Of a stretch of 64,000 nucleotides of DNA, positions 37,758 to 49,500 are shown in pieces. Origin of the DNA: Caprimulgus europaeus (taxonomy: Eukaryota > Chordata > Aves > Caprimulgiformes > Caprimulgidae). The DNA lies in assembly GCA_907165065.1 (NCBI GenBank), contig OU015539.1:18072816-18136815 (forward strand), in the 5' to 3' direction. Positions within the stretch are counted from its first letter, which is position 1, and the number at the start of each line of letters is the position of its first letter. The notes under the pieces are model-generated. The model saw only the letters and a list, made by a program, of their open reading frames with translations. It did not search any database and was not told where the DNA came from. A program made the translations under genes and the position numbers.

Positions 37758-40700
37758 ATTGATAAAAGTTGAAGTTGGCCTCAGAAACCAGAGACACTGG
37801 CTCCTCCTCTCATTAAATTAATTACACTCAGGCTGGCTGGAGAGCACAGACAGTGTCTACACATAAGGGAACAGGCGCTTAAATCCATTTCATATTTACT
37901 GAAGTGCTTCAGAGCAAACTGTACCATGTGCACAAGCACCTCCTCCTCTCGAGTGTTCTGCAGTACCCTGCCCTTAGGAAATGCACCAGGCACACTGCAG
38001 CTGGCTGTTAAGAAGAGAACATATCCTGCCCGCCGATGTGTGCACACAGAAGCACGTATCTCTACATATTTATTCATACAGGTTAGTTAAAAACTGCCCG
38101 CAGTGCTTGGACATAGCAATCAGTATGAATTATATGTGAATCCTGTAAATAACACACCTGAAACAATTTAGTTATCAGGAGGTCACCCTCTACATCCCGA
38201 GTTCACAGACTTGTCTTTAGCACACAAACTCAACATGCACAGTACCAGCATTAAAAAGAAAACCAAACCCGCTACACACTTCTTCAGCTCTTTTCAAGCC
38301 TCTCAACTCTGAAAGGACTACAGAGAAAGAACAGGACCCCACAGTCCCATGAACATCTGAATTCCTAGTTCCCACCTTTCCACATTTGAATGCTGATCAA
38401 TATGCACAGTCCACCACAGCTCACCCCAAAGCAGAACACTTCTCATTCAAAAGCACACTTCAGAATGATGATTTAGCAGTGACTACAGAACACCACCACT
38501 TTTTAACAAATACAGCATTATCCACAAGTGTTTCTCGAAGGATACAGCAGAAAAGGTGTTCAGGAGAACTCCAACAACAGAAGGTCACTTGAGTTTTAGC
38601 AGTCAGCAGGCTTATCTTAGCAGTCTGGTGCATTGTCTGATACAAAAACCAGAGGAAGACAGTCAACACTATCATTTATTTGAAAAAATAACAAAGAGGA
38701 ATATTCCAAACACTTAATTCTGTTTGGTGTAAGGAAAACCAGGTTTTATTTGCAATGTATGCAGTCAGGCTTCGGTGCCCTGGCAAAAGAACCAGGTTAA
38801 ACCCAAGATAAAATGGTGACAACCTTTGAGAAGTTAATTGGCGTCGATAAGAGGGGAAGAGAAGCCCCCACATATAAGAAAGACAGGAAGAGTAGCACAC
38901 AGTGGAGTTCAAAAGCAGTCGCAACAGATCTGTAAGTAAAGGCTCAGGTTCCATCTGAAAAAAAGAAGTATCTCTATGATGCTCTTGAAAATCAATCACC
39001 TATGTACTTAATTACAATCAACAGACTGAAGTAGTGAGACAATCGGATAAACTTCACGTGAGCAAATGGAAGTTGAATCTGAGACATGAGTAACAATCTA
39101 CTCAACCACTGCTAGGCAAGATTTTGTTCTCTTTCTCTGGATGACTGTATGCAAACAGACAATCATGATCTACATTACAGTCTTCAGAATCCATGGGTTG
39201 AGATGTAGAGAACACAGATGACAGGACAGCACCCACCCTCACTCAGAAGAGATCCAGAATAAGAAGGGAGAACACTCCTTCTGAAGTACTGTAATTCAGT
39301 ACTTAAGTACTTAAGCTATGGCCAGAAAGATGAATTAAAGGGAACCCTGCCTCATTTTGCAAAGTACTTACCGATGTAGAAGAGATACAAATGCAGAAAC
39401 AGTTCCCCTCTCCAATGAAAAAAAGATGCATCAAACACTAAGGCCAGACTCATCTATGAGAGAAATTCTGAAAGATACTACTAGCAAAACACAACGTAAA
39501 GTTCAGTTCTCATTACTGCTGTTGCAGAAGAGTAAGAAGTGCACAGTGACTTCCCTACCATGTCATTAAGAGAAGTGTAATTACACACAAGCCATTAACC
39601 AAGACTAAGTATAGGGCAAATCACAGGCTTGGAACAATCTGAACCAGAAAACCAAGCCAGGTCTGGGCAAGTCCAAAAGATTTCATCAACTGTCCTAGCT
39701 AAAGTGGCAGGAAGAAGCCTCTATTTTCAGATTAAGAGTATTTTTAAATTTTAATTTTATTGCCTTAGTCTTCCTCCATGCTGCAACCTTACATATTCAA
39801 ACAATAAATGAACAGAAGGATGCCAAATCCTTACCTGTTAGGAAGTAAGATGCAGAAATTGAAAGACAGAAGTTAAAAAGCTTAGCAAAAAATGCTTGTT
39901 GCTGCTGCATTAACTTCCATTTTCCATCCTGGTTTGGGAAACAATACAGACACTTCTATAATGAAACTTATACTTCACTGGAGAAAGCACTATTTATTCT
40001 GAGACAGCCAGAAGTGATTGTTTAAGTATATTAACAAGTCATCAGTTATATACAATAAATACTTCCTGATATAACTGTGTAAGACGTATGTCAGAAAACA
40101 GAACAATCTCCAAGGAAATTAAATCTAACATAAACAGGAAAATAAGTTTATAATGAACAATAGTAACAACCTGATTCATCTTCCTCAAGTCTTTCGGAAC
40201 TCCTCAGTGGATTTCACATAAAGAATGAGTATCACAGTAAGTTTCCACAGGAGTATGCAGATGACAACACAGAACTCACTGTTTTCAAGAGGTAGATACA
40301 AGGCTTAACAGGAGCGAGAAGGTAGGTTTCACTCAGAACATGGTCACACGGGGTTGCATTTACAATGACATAATGAGATTGCTTCACCTATCCTGTTGTC
40401 TTCTCAGTGACTAACTGTCAACTCACTGAACAGGGGAAATGCTTGCTTCAATAATAATAATAATGTTAGTCAAGACAATGGCTTACACTATTACTTAAAT
40501 GGAATAATCTTGCTCTAAAATCTAGTACAAGGCTTACACTTAAAAATAATGGTTTAACTGGTCAAGAAGGCATGATTCCTCCACTCTACCAGGCAACAGA
40601 CACACAGGTCTGAAGGGGCAACGAGCTATTGCATGTATTACTGGTTTCGCCACTTCTGCAACAGACTCTTGTGTTAAAATCCTTTAGCAGCGAAGTCCTG

Positions 40701-42045
40701 AAGGTTAAATCCATTGCTCTTTGATATCAACAAGCCATTCAAAGCAAGCTTATTTCATCCCAACTGCTGCTCAATACACTATAGGGAGTCAAACCTGTAG
40801 AAAGGTATTAGACTTTAGTCCATCTCACAAATGCACTCAATATCTTTTAATAAATAAGACTCAAATTCTATTGCATGCAAGTCAAACTTGATTAAACAGG
40901 TCTGGTAACACAGCCATTCAGAAGAACTCTACAATATGTTCAAACCTTTGTGAGCCTATGTGAGCAGCATAAATTGTTGGTAAAAGATGTCAAAAAGTGT
41001 GTGCTTTCCCTTCAAGTTCAGGATTCCTTGTACAAGTAGTACAGTTAGTGGGTAAAACACACCCTACACCTCCTCAGAAAAAGCTCACACTACACCAAAT
41101 CTAGGTTAAATCCCAGGCTTAACCCACCTCCCAGACAAGCAGTTAAAGCTAACAATAAATGAGATAGTAAGAAAGAACCCTCAAGACAACATGAAGCAGC
41201 ATTAGGCCAACCTAGTTTACCTCTATTGCACTCTTTCATTAGAAGGCAAACTACACTGAAGGGTGAATTCCACTCATTGCCATCTCTTACAGATATCACC
41301 TACCAGGAACAGAGGGAAAGGGGACAAAACCCTCCCCCTTTTCAAATTTGAGCTCAATATGAATTGTATAGTGGACCGACAGGACAGTTCATTAACAGAA
41401 GGAAGGACAAGGTACCAGAAGACTGCTGAACTGCAGACAACACAGCTGAAATAGTTTCAGTTCACTTGCTGCCAGTATCTCCCTCACTGTTCATGGCAAA
41501 GTAGCTAGTTAATGCAACTGGTTAGCAAGGGATAAAGACCTCCACTGGGAAAAAAAGTTTTACTCCTTATAAGCATCAAACTGAACGTAAGCCAACACGC
41601 TACTCTCCTGTATTTGTAATTCCTACTTGGATTGCAATTCATGAGTTGAAATGAATGGTTTTGTTTCCAAAACTGCTTGTTCAAGAACAGATCAGAAAGT
41701 GATAGAAGGACAGCTGCCAACCTTAAACTAATATTTAAAACATTTTTGGACAAGCTGATCTGGAAGTAATTTTGAACTGAAGAAACAACTTAAACTGACT
41801 GGATTCCATCATTTATAAAATACAACTAAAACGGCAACCACAGCTGCCAATTCCACCTATGACACAGGAGTTTCTTCCCTCCATTTTCACACAGCGGATC
41901 GGTTTGTAACAACCCGCAACGACGAGTGCCACTGAAATTTCCTGTAGAAAAATGCAACAGAGGAAGCAGTCAGGGCAATGCCATCAAACATATATGGGTT
42001 TGGTTTTGTTTTTTTGTTGGTTTGTTTTTTGTTGGTTTGGTTTTT
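37758..42045. other. Region downstream of PPP6R3; unassigned minus-strand splice-like signals
   Basis: Lacks recognised transposons and keeps the A>T, C>G plus-strand skew seen over the PPP6R3 introns. Minus-strand consensus-like sites: donors ACAG/GTAAGG at 39835/39834 and ATCG/GTAAGT at 39372/39371, and an acceptor TTTTTTTCAG/ATGG at 38954 followed by AATAAA at 38750-38745. No family match in any frame. Confidence 0.4.
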
Positions 42046-42051
42046 TTTATT
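42046..42051 (-). terminator. Candidate polyadenylation signal AATAAA of PPP6R3
   Basis: First AATAAA on the minus strand downstream of the stop codon. It is followed, in the minus direction, by an A/C-rich run (42000-42045) and not a clear GT-rich element, which weakens the call. Confidence 0.45.
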
Positions 42052-43448
42052 TCTGTATGCAATGTAATGTTTAGGCACGTTGCTTGGGACACCTTCTAAA
42101 ATAAAGCATTGGCCATTGTTTCGAATATCCTTTTGGCTTTAAATACTGGTCAGGAAACAAATGATGTAAAAAATAGAGGAATATAACTATTACAGAAACA
42201 AAAGTGGATTTGCATCTAAAAGTGCAGGAGGTGAAGTACTTTAACCCTTTCACCAGACAATGTGGCAATATACAGTATATTGCTTCTGTTTGTTTGAGAA
42301 GGCTGTTGGAATTTTACACTGACATAGAAAATTATAAATTACACAGAATTAGTTTCCATAATCACTATATATATACACAAACCAGCTGTGAAAAAACTGG
42401 TTTAGAACATACAAATGAAAGCCTCACACAGATCAGTACAGTGAAAGTAACAATTAACATGCTCTGCTGCCAAAATTTGTATTAAAAACACTATATACTT
42501 TTAAAATGCATGTACTGTAATTACATTAGCAGCACAGGCATTTTGTTTACTTGACTTGTCTAAAAGGATTATAGCGTTTTAAATACGTAGATTGTTCTGA
42601 AATGTTCCATTGTATAATGCTTGATATTAAACTAAATCTTGGTGAATGGGTTAAAAGGCAGGTGAATCACTTAAACACAACAAGCCATGTGCACTTCAAA
42701 TATTCTAGTGTTTCACCTGTAAGGTATTGTTTCAAGCAAACAAGACTTAACAGAACATATGGCTTTACAGTAACATCAATTTGTCAACTAAGTTGTAGTA
42801 ATAAATACTTAAAATCTCTACCAATAGACTTACACTTTTGATCTGTTTTAAACAATACAGAAAACAATTACCAATTAAAAAACCTGTTGTAAAATGTTGA
42901 ACACCAAAAAATTCTTATTTAAATCACTTTTGTAAGCTAAAACAACCAAAATAACATTTATAGGGCATTTTAGTTTCAAAAGAAACATGAATTCATTTTT
43001 TCTTTTCTTTTTACAAGGTGAAAAATGTATGAAAACTGCTAAATACTTTGGTCACACTAATCGTCAAATAGTTAGGTCTCAAATACATTAGATTTGTGTA
43101 TTCACTTTTTTATAAAACTATTCTTACAGCCATTTTAACTATAGTAACACTACTGTCATCATTACATGGGTAGCAGGATCTTACTTCACAGGCCACCCAT
43201 TATTTAGAACAATACAATATAAACATACGCAAAAATTATTGGTATTTCTCAATGTGCAATATTTTTACACTTATGAATTTCTGTACAATGTCTTAAAATC
43301 TAGAATATAAATGTTGCTGGTCCTGATCTCTTGCGAAATTAGTGCAGCAGTGACTGGCTTCAACAGGGTCTAGATGAAATCCTCAAGAAACACTCAAACA
43401 CCTGGATATCAGTTCATTTTCTTCAGCCAAGGTAGCAGACATCACATA
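42046..43448 (-). other. PPP6R3: PPP6R3 3' UTR (probable extent)
   Basis: Between the stop codon and 42046 the sequence is AT-rich, free of recognisable repeats and without an open frame. The first canonical AATAAA on the minus strand after the stop is at 42051-42046, giving a UTR of about 1.4 kb. Strand composition suggests that transcription may run further, so longer 3' ends are possible. Confidence 0.55.
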
Positions 43449-43500
43449 TCATACAGGGCCATTAACAGACGCCTCTCCTAAACGGGTGTGTTGATCAGTC
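43449..43500 (-). CDS. PPP6R3: PPP6R3 terminal coding exon and stop
   Basis: Acceptor GGCCTCTTAG. The exon completes the Arg codon and encodes [16 protein letters not shown], then TGA at 43451-43449. The length of this tail (17 residues with the Arg) and its ending SVNGPV match the family as I recall it. A closer AG (CCCGTTTAG) would give the wrong phase and an early stop, so the upstream AG was chosen. Confidence 0.9.
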
Positions 43501-46500
43501 CTAAGAGGCCAAAACAAGATGTAAGTACACCAGAAACAAGAAGGGTCCAGAACAAGTTTGTGTCGGTGTAAAAAAACCCAACCAACCAAACAAAAAAGCC
43601 CCACCACCTCAGATCAGGTGTATCATGACCCCTGAGCTGACGAGAAGGAAACACAAGCTAATAAAATGCTCATCTGATTTATTTTCTGGAGTCCAGCATT
43701 TCTGCAGTCCTTATTGCCTAATAAACACAGCAATTCAATTAACTGAGCATACCACTGAAGAGTGTTTGATCTTTATTAATCAAGCTACTAAGTGATCTCT
43801 AGCAATGTGATATCTCCCCAAATGAATCACTAATAAAAAACACATTTCTGATGTTTCTCCAAATCTTATTCTACAAGGAGTACTTAAGGTTGCACTTGAA
43901 AGTAAGCAGCTAAGATAGAACAGGAAAAACAACAGTGTCTTAAAAGAAATGCTTTGGTTACTAATCTGATTTACAAACTGCCATTTCACAAATACTTTGA
44001 ATGTCAGCCTATTAATTCGGAAAGGAGCAAACCTGCGAAAGTGAAAACAATAACAGTACATAAGTTTCTAGGTAAGAAGTGTAGTGCAAACATCTACTGA
44101 ATACATGTGAAGAGTCTCTTAAAGAACTGAAGTACCATTTGGAACTACAGATGAGAAAAGTTACCTGTAACTCCTGTTCTCTGATGGTGTACATCACAGA
44201 GAAGCCACTCTTGGGTCCGTGCTCTACATGCACATGACCAGCAGGAGTCCCCTAGCTAAGTCTTTGGCTGCTAAGCTCTAAAAACACTTTTTAAAAAAAA
44301 ATATGTACATATTAGACAGAAGACAGACGGCACTAGGTGAAAGTAAATACTTTTTAGCGAAACCTGGAAGGTAAGAAACAAGTGCTGCATGGACAGGCAG
44401 TCTGACAGGCCGCACAGCAGTACGGCACTTATTGACTGGAACAAGGTCCGTGACAGAACAGGGCTCCTGGCAGAGATTACTGCTGGCCACCAGCCAAAGA
44501 CCTACCTCGGGGACTCCTCCCACCAGTCACACATGCATGGAGCCCCAAAAGCACCATTATGTTCATCTTGGTATTTAATACTGCGCTTATATGAGGATCT
44601 GCTGTGACAGCCACCTTCAGACAAAGTACTGAGCTTCACAGAAACCAGCTGATTCAAATGAAAGGAATTCCACAGAACTCCTGCAACTCCAAAGCAAACC
44701 AACCATCTGCTAGCTCCGAGAGCCCTCTGTTGGCTTCCACAAGCATCTATGCTCAGAAGGCAATCACCTTGTGCCTAAAGACTTCTCTTCATACTTAGCA
44801 GCATTAAAAATATTGTATTGATAAAAACAGTTCATCCCGATAAAGAAGAGACTGTGAAAAACAGTTTCTGGATTTCCCACTTTAACTAAGTACACAGGGT
44901 TGGGTTTTCTCTGATTATAATCCATTTCTTGATCAAATTTGTGGCATTTATGCAGAGTAAAAAGTGCTGGCTTACAGGAAAAGGCAGCAGAGTTTTAGTG
45001 CAACACCCGGTACCGCAGAGGTAAGACACACCAGCTCGTACGTCTAAAGAACAGAATCTAAGTCTGTCAAACACTCTCACATCTTTATCTTGGTCTGCAT
45101 ACAGTAGAATCAGAACATGCAGTAGAGTTCCATGTTGTATGTGGAGCTACACTTTAAATCTTTGCTTACAAAAACATTCCAACTTAGTCTTCACTAGAAA
45201 GCTAAATATTTACTCTAGCATCCATAAAGTCTTAAAATTATTACTACTTTCACAGGATTTGTGTGATAAATACCATGTTTTTCTCATATATTGAAATCAA
45301 GAACAGCTTTTAATCTCTTAAAAAGAAGTAGTTAAATATAGATTCAGAAAATATTTATGCGTGTAGATATAAATTCTGAATTTTGTTTTTCAGAATCATA
45401 TCCCTGTTTATATTGCAAGGCAAAAATGCCTCCTGGAATTGCTTTTAAACAAAATCCTCTCTCCCTTCAGAACATCCTCAGCTCTCCACAAGAAGGCAGC
45501 ATGCACAGCTCAGATCCCCCAAGCCCTGCCCTGCAGAAAGAAGAGCAGACCTTTGGGATTACTCAAGGTTTAGGAAATCTACATTTAGTGTTGCCTTTTA
45601 CAAGAGTTTTCTTTGAGACAGTACAGTTCCTCCAGGCATCCTTGAATTACATCAAAACCAGGAAATGGCACCACACCACCCTTTGCCTTAACACCAAGAA
45701 CCAAGCCTGTGGGATTGTACCTGATATTCAACAAGTCATTAGTTCTGCTAGGAAAGTCTTGCCTAGATATTAATTTTGAAGTCCTTATGCATACCTAAGT
45801 TCCAGAACAAGGTCTCCACTGAATAGTGCCTTCAAGGGTGGAAATCTTCTCACCTACTTTAAGGTCTTCATTGGTTTTGGTTTTTAAGATAAAGATGAAT
45901 CCTGCTCTGACTAAAGCCTAGCTCAGATATGAAACATCTGCATTAAGCATTTCCAACATTTGTTAATTAACATCACCCTATGGTGCATCTGATTTTCGTG
46001 AAGCCACTCTAGACTCAGAGTTGATTGTGTATGCTTCTATACCATTGGAATTGGAGAGGCAAAAAAACCCCCAAACCTGAACAAGTACTTCAACAGGAAA
46101 TGAAACAGGAGAAATACTGTCAAATGCCTTTTTTTGGAGAAAGCAGTACTACCTGACAACTTAAGAGAAAAACTTATGCAAAAGCAGCTTTCTCTGTTTG
46201 GTGGTGGTCCCCTCAGAACTGTATCTTGAATTACTACTCTTCAAAACTTCACTAGTAGCCAAGCTGCCAAAGAAAAATGTCACCTTTCTTCCAATAAGTA
46301 TGCTGAGCAATCCAGGCTGCTCTGTATTTCAGGCAAGTTTTATTTGAAACAAATTATTTATGGACTTTGAAAAGTCTTCTCCAAATCTACAAGTATTCAG
46401 ATTAATACCTGATGAAGATAAGGGTGCAAATAATAACTGATTCACAATCAAACAAGCATGAATTAAGGTCCAATTTCCTTTCCATACAGCTGCACTAGTG

Positions 46501-49500
46501 GGCTCCTCTCAAACCGTTCTGCAGTGTAGAATACAGAATGAAAAAAAGTGGTAGACCTAACTTACATAAGTTTTCAGGACAAAGTGAAACTTATTTCCAT
46601 AATATATAATTTTTTTTAATCAACATTTTCATAAGTGAATCAATTTACTATTCTAACTTGACAGCACAGAATAGAATGTGGATATTCACAATACCCTGCA
46701 AGACAAATAGTACAAGGCAGACACATTTGTGACAATTCAAGAGGCTTAGAATCAATAGAAAATATCGCTTGTGAGAATTTTATAAAATAGATGCAAGCAC
46801 ACATTTAGACTGAGCTAAACTCAGAGCTGATAACTAACAGGAATTCATTAATCTCTTTAGATCAATCCTAATAGAAAAACATGCAACTGCTATTTAGAGG
46901 ATTGAAAGCATCTTCTGAGTGCAGTTACCTCTGTTCTGGATTGCTGTTAGTAGGCTGCAGAACTGAAGGAGTCTCTTCTGCAACCTCGGCATTCTCTTCT
47001 ACTACATATTTACAAGACGCATCCTGTGAGGTAGACAGTTTCCCTTCCTCACTTAAAAAAAAAACAAAAAAGGAAAGAAGTTTAATTTTTAAGTTTACTT
47101 TTAAGGAAATTTCAGGCAACGTGAGAAAACTGGGAGATGGGTCCGTGTTTCACATGCAAATGGATTTTAGGTTATGATTGCAACATGGAGATCAAGCACA
47201 TGGCTCTAGACTTCACAGACATATGTAATAATGTACTGGTGTTTATGTCCATTAAAACTTGACTGGATAAAAGAGCAGGAAATACAGTGATTTCAAATAA
47301 CAGCAAAAAGGAAATAACAAATGTGTGTGATGCCTGAAGTGGAAACAATCACAGTCACAATCCTTTACTATACATACCGATAAGATTTCAACACTCTGAA
47401 GCCAGAAGTATGCAAAAATGGAAGGAAGAAAGTATAGAAGAAATTCAAGATTCCCTCAGAAACTGGCATTAATAAAGTCTGTCTATGAAACACATCAGCA
47501 GAATCATTAACTCATCACCATCTTTATTAAACTCCCTAACAACTCCACAGTGAAATACGACATACGGGTTACATGGTACTAATTCTGCAGCCCAATCTAT
47601 TTAATGAATTTCCTCTCAGAGACAAAACCAAACATAGTTCAGTGAAAAAGCAGTATACTCACGCTATACAAGACATTATCATGTAACTAGGCAGCCTCAG
47701 AAGTCATTAGCAAACAAATACTTGTGTTTTGCCTCCAAATCAAAACTTTTCTGCCTCTGTTCCACCCTCTCCCACCTCAGTCACACCATTCTGAGTGCAC
47801 TAAAATAGACATTTTACCACGTACCTGCAAGAGAGAGTTCACAGAACCACAGACTGGTTTGGGTGGGAAGGGACCTCTCAAGGCCATCCAGTCCAACCCC
47901 CTGCAGAGAGCAGGGACATCTTCAACAAGGTCAGGTTGCTCAGAGCCCTGTCCAGCCTGACCTTGGATGTTTCCAGGGATAGGGCATGTGACATGTCTCT
48001 GGACAAGCTGGGCGAGTGTCTCATCACCCTCAGTGTAAAAAATTTCTTCCTTGTATCTAGTCTAAATCTCCCCTATTTTAGTTTAAAACCATTTCCCCTA
48101 GTCCTAACACTACAGGCCCTGCTAAAAAAAAAGTCTCTCCCCATCTTTCTTATAGGCCCCTTCAAGTATTGAAAGTCCACAATAAGGTCTCCCTGGAGCC
48201 TTCTCTTCTCCAGGCTGAACAGCCCCAACTCTCTCAGCCTGTCCTCACAGCAGAGCTGCTCCAGCCCTCTGATCGTTTTTGCGGCCTCCTCTGGACCCTG
48301 TAGCTCTGAAGTACACGTAAACATCAATCTTATACCTGTGTGGAAACAACCCATTTTATGCAAGGAGTCTGCAACACTTCAAAGCCATTCTCCTCTGCTG
48401 ATTTTTCTTCCTATGCTTACAGTTCTCCTTTCAATGGGTCCTTTAAATGTCAATGAATCCTTCTCTTTCCTCCCATGTCTCCTTATATCTGCAGAGTCTG
48501 CAAAAGTATTGTCTTCTGTATTGCAATCTTTCATGGAGATCCAGATTTGATCTCCCCATCTAATTTGCCTTGATGCTCTTTGTTCACAATAAAATACTTG
48601 TCACCATCACCATCAGAATGAGTCCTCTAATTATTTTATTTTCTTAAAGTTAGTCTCTGTTATCATTCTTCCCTTCTCATTCTCCATTTTGAACTAAGTG
48701 CAGAAACCGCATTTTTGCCCTCTGCAGTTTTCCACAGATTAACTACTGTGCTTATAATGCTCCTCCTCCCCTCAACGTTGACCTCAACACTATTGATTCT
48801 ATTGGCAGAAACCTGTATTAAACTCAGGTCCGAAAGCATCCACTTTGCCAGGTACACCGGCCAGAGTAGGACCTCCTCTCGTCACTAGAATTGTCCCTTA
48901 ATCTAGACTTCCCACTCCTCCCCCCAAGATTGTTTTAGGTATTTATTCCAAAGGAAATACTACTTTTTTCTCCCATTTATTGTGTTGGCCTATTTAAAAG
49001 TTGGTCTAAAGAAAGCCATGCGAGCACTGATTCTGTACAAGGCCACACACCTCTATCAGAGGAGAACAGTCTCCATATTTAAGACCTTACCTTTCAGCTT
49101 CCTTCTACATTCCCTTAATCCCCCCTTTCCAAATGCAGATGCCAGAGTTCCCACTGTTGGAGGTTTTGAAGATGAGACTGGATAGTGACAGATAATCTCA
49201 CCTAGGCTCCCTTTCCCACAAAAGGGACATTCTTCCGAGGTCCTTTCTGACCTAAGCAATTCTGTGACAGTGTTCCGCTTTGCACCTCTGTGGCCTTTTA
49301 ACTGCAAGAATTGAAGTGCTTGCTCCACAGCTCAAGCAGGTAATTCCATGAAGGCAGGCAGAAACTGCCACCACATGCTGCCTCATGTTAGTTTTTGCAC
49401 CAGTATCACAAGTCACAGAACTTTAAAGTGTGTGTGAACTAAAGCAGTTTAAGCAGAAGTGTAAAAACACCATAGATAACTAAATCCAACTGTAACTAAC

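Noticed and set aside
38676-38999. 107-codon minus-strand frame starting at a good acceptor
   Set aside because: No protein family match, and joining it to the nearest upstream donor gives an early stop. Kept only as part of the possible non-coding transcript.
1-42000. Galanin (GAL) exons expected downstream of PPP6R3
   Set aside because: I looked for the mature peptide and the conserved C-terminal segment on the minus strand and found neither. GAL, if linked, lies outside the window.
42000-42050. T/G-rich low-complexity stretch as a microsatellite of interest
   Set aside because: Imperfect and short; best read as A/C-rich sequence around the probable polyadenylation site on the minus strand.
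43472-43480. Alternative acceptor CCCGTTTAG for the last PPP6R3 exon
   Set aside because: It would put the terminal exon in the wrong phase and stop after a few residues, whereas the upstream AG gives the family's SVNGPV ending.
45357-45773. 138-codon plus-strand open frame
   Set aside because: It lies antisense inside a PPP6R3 intron, has no family motif and no neighbouring gene signals; likely chance.
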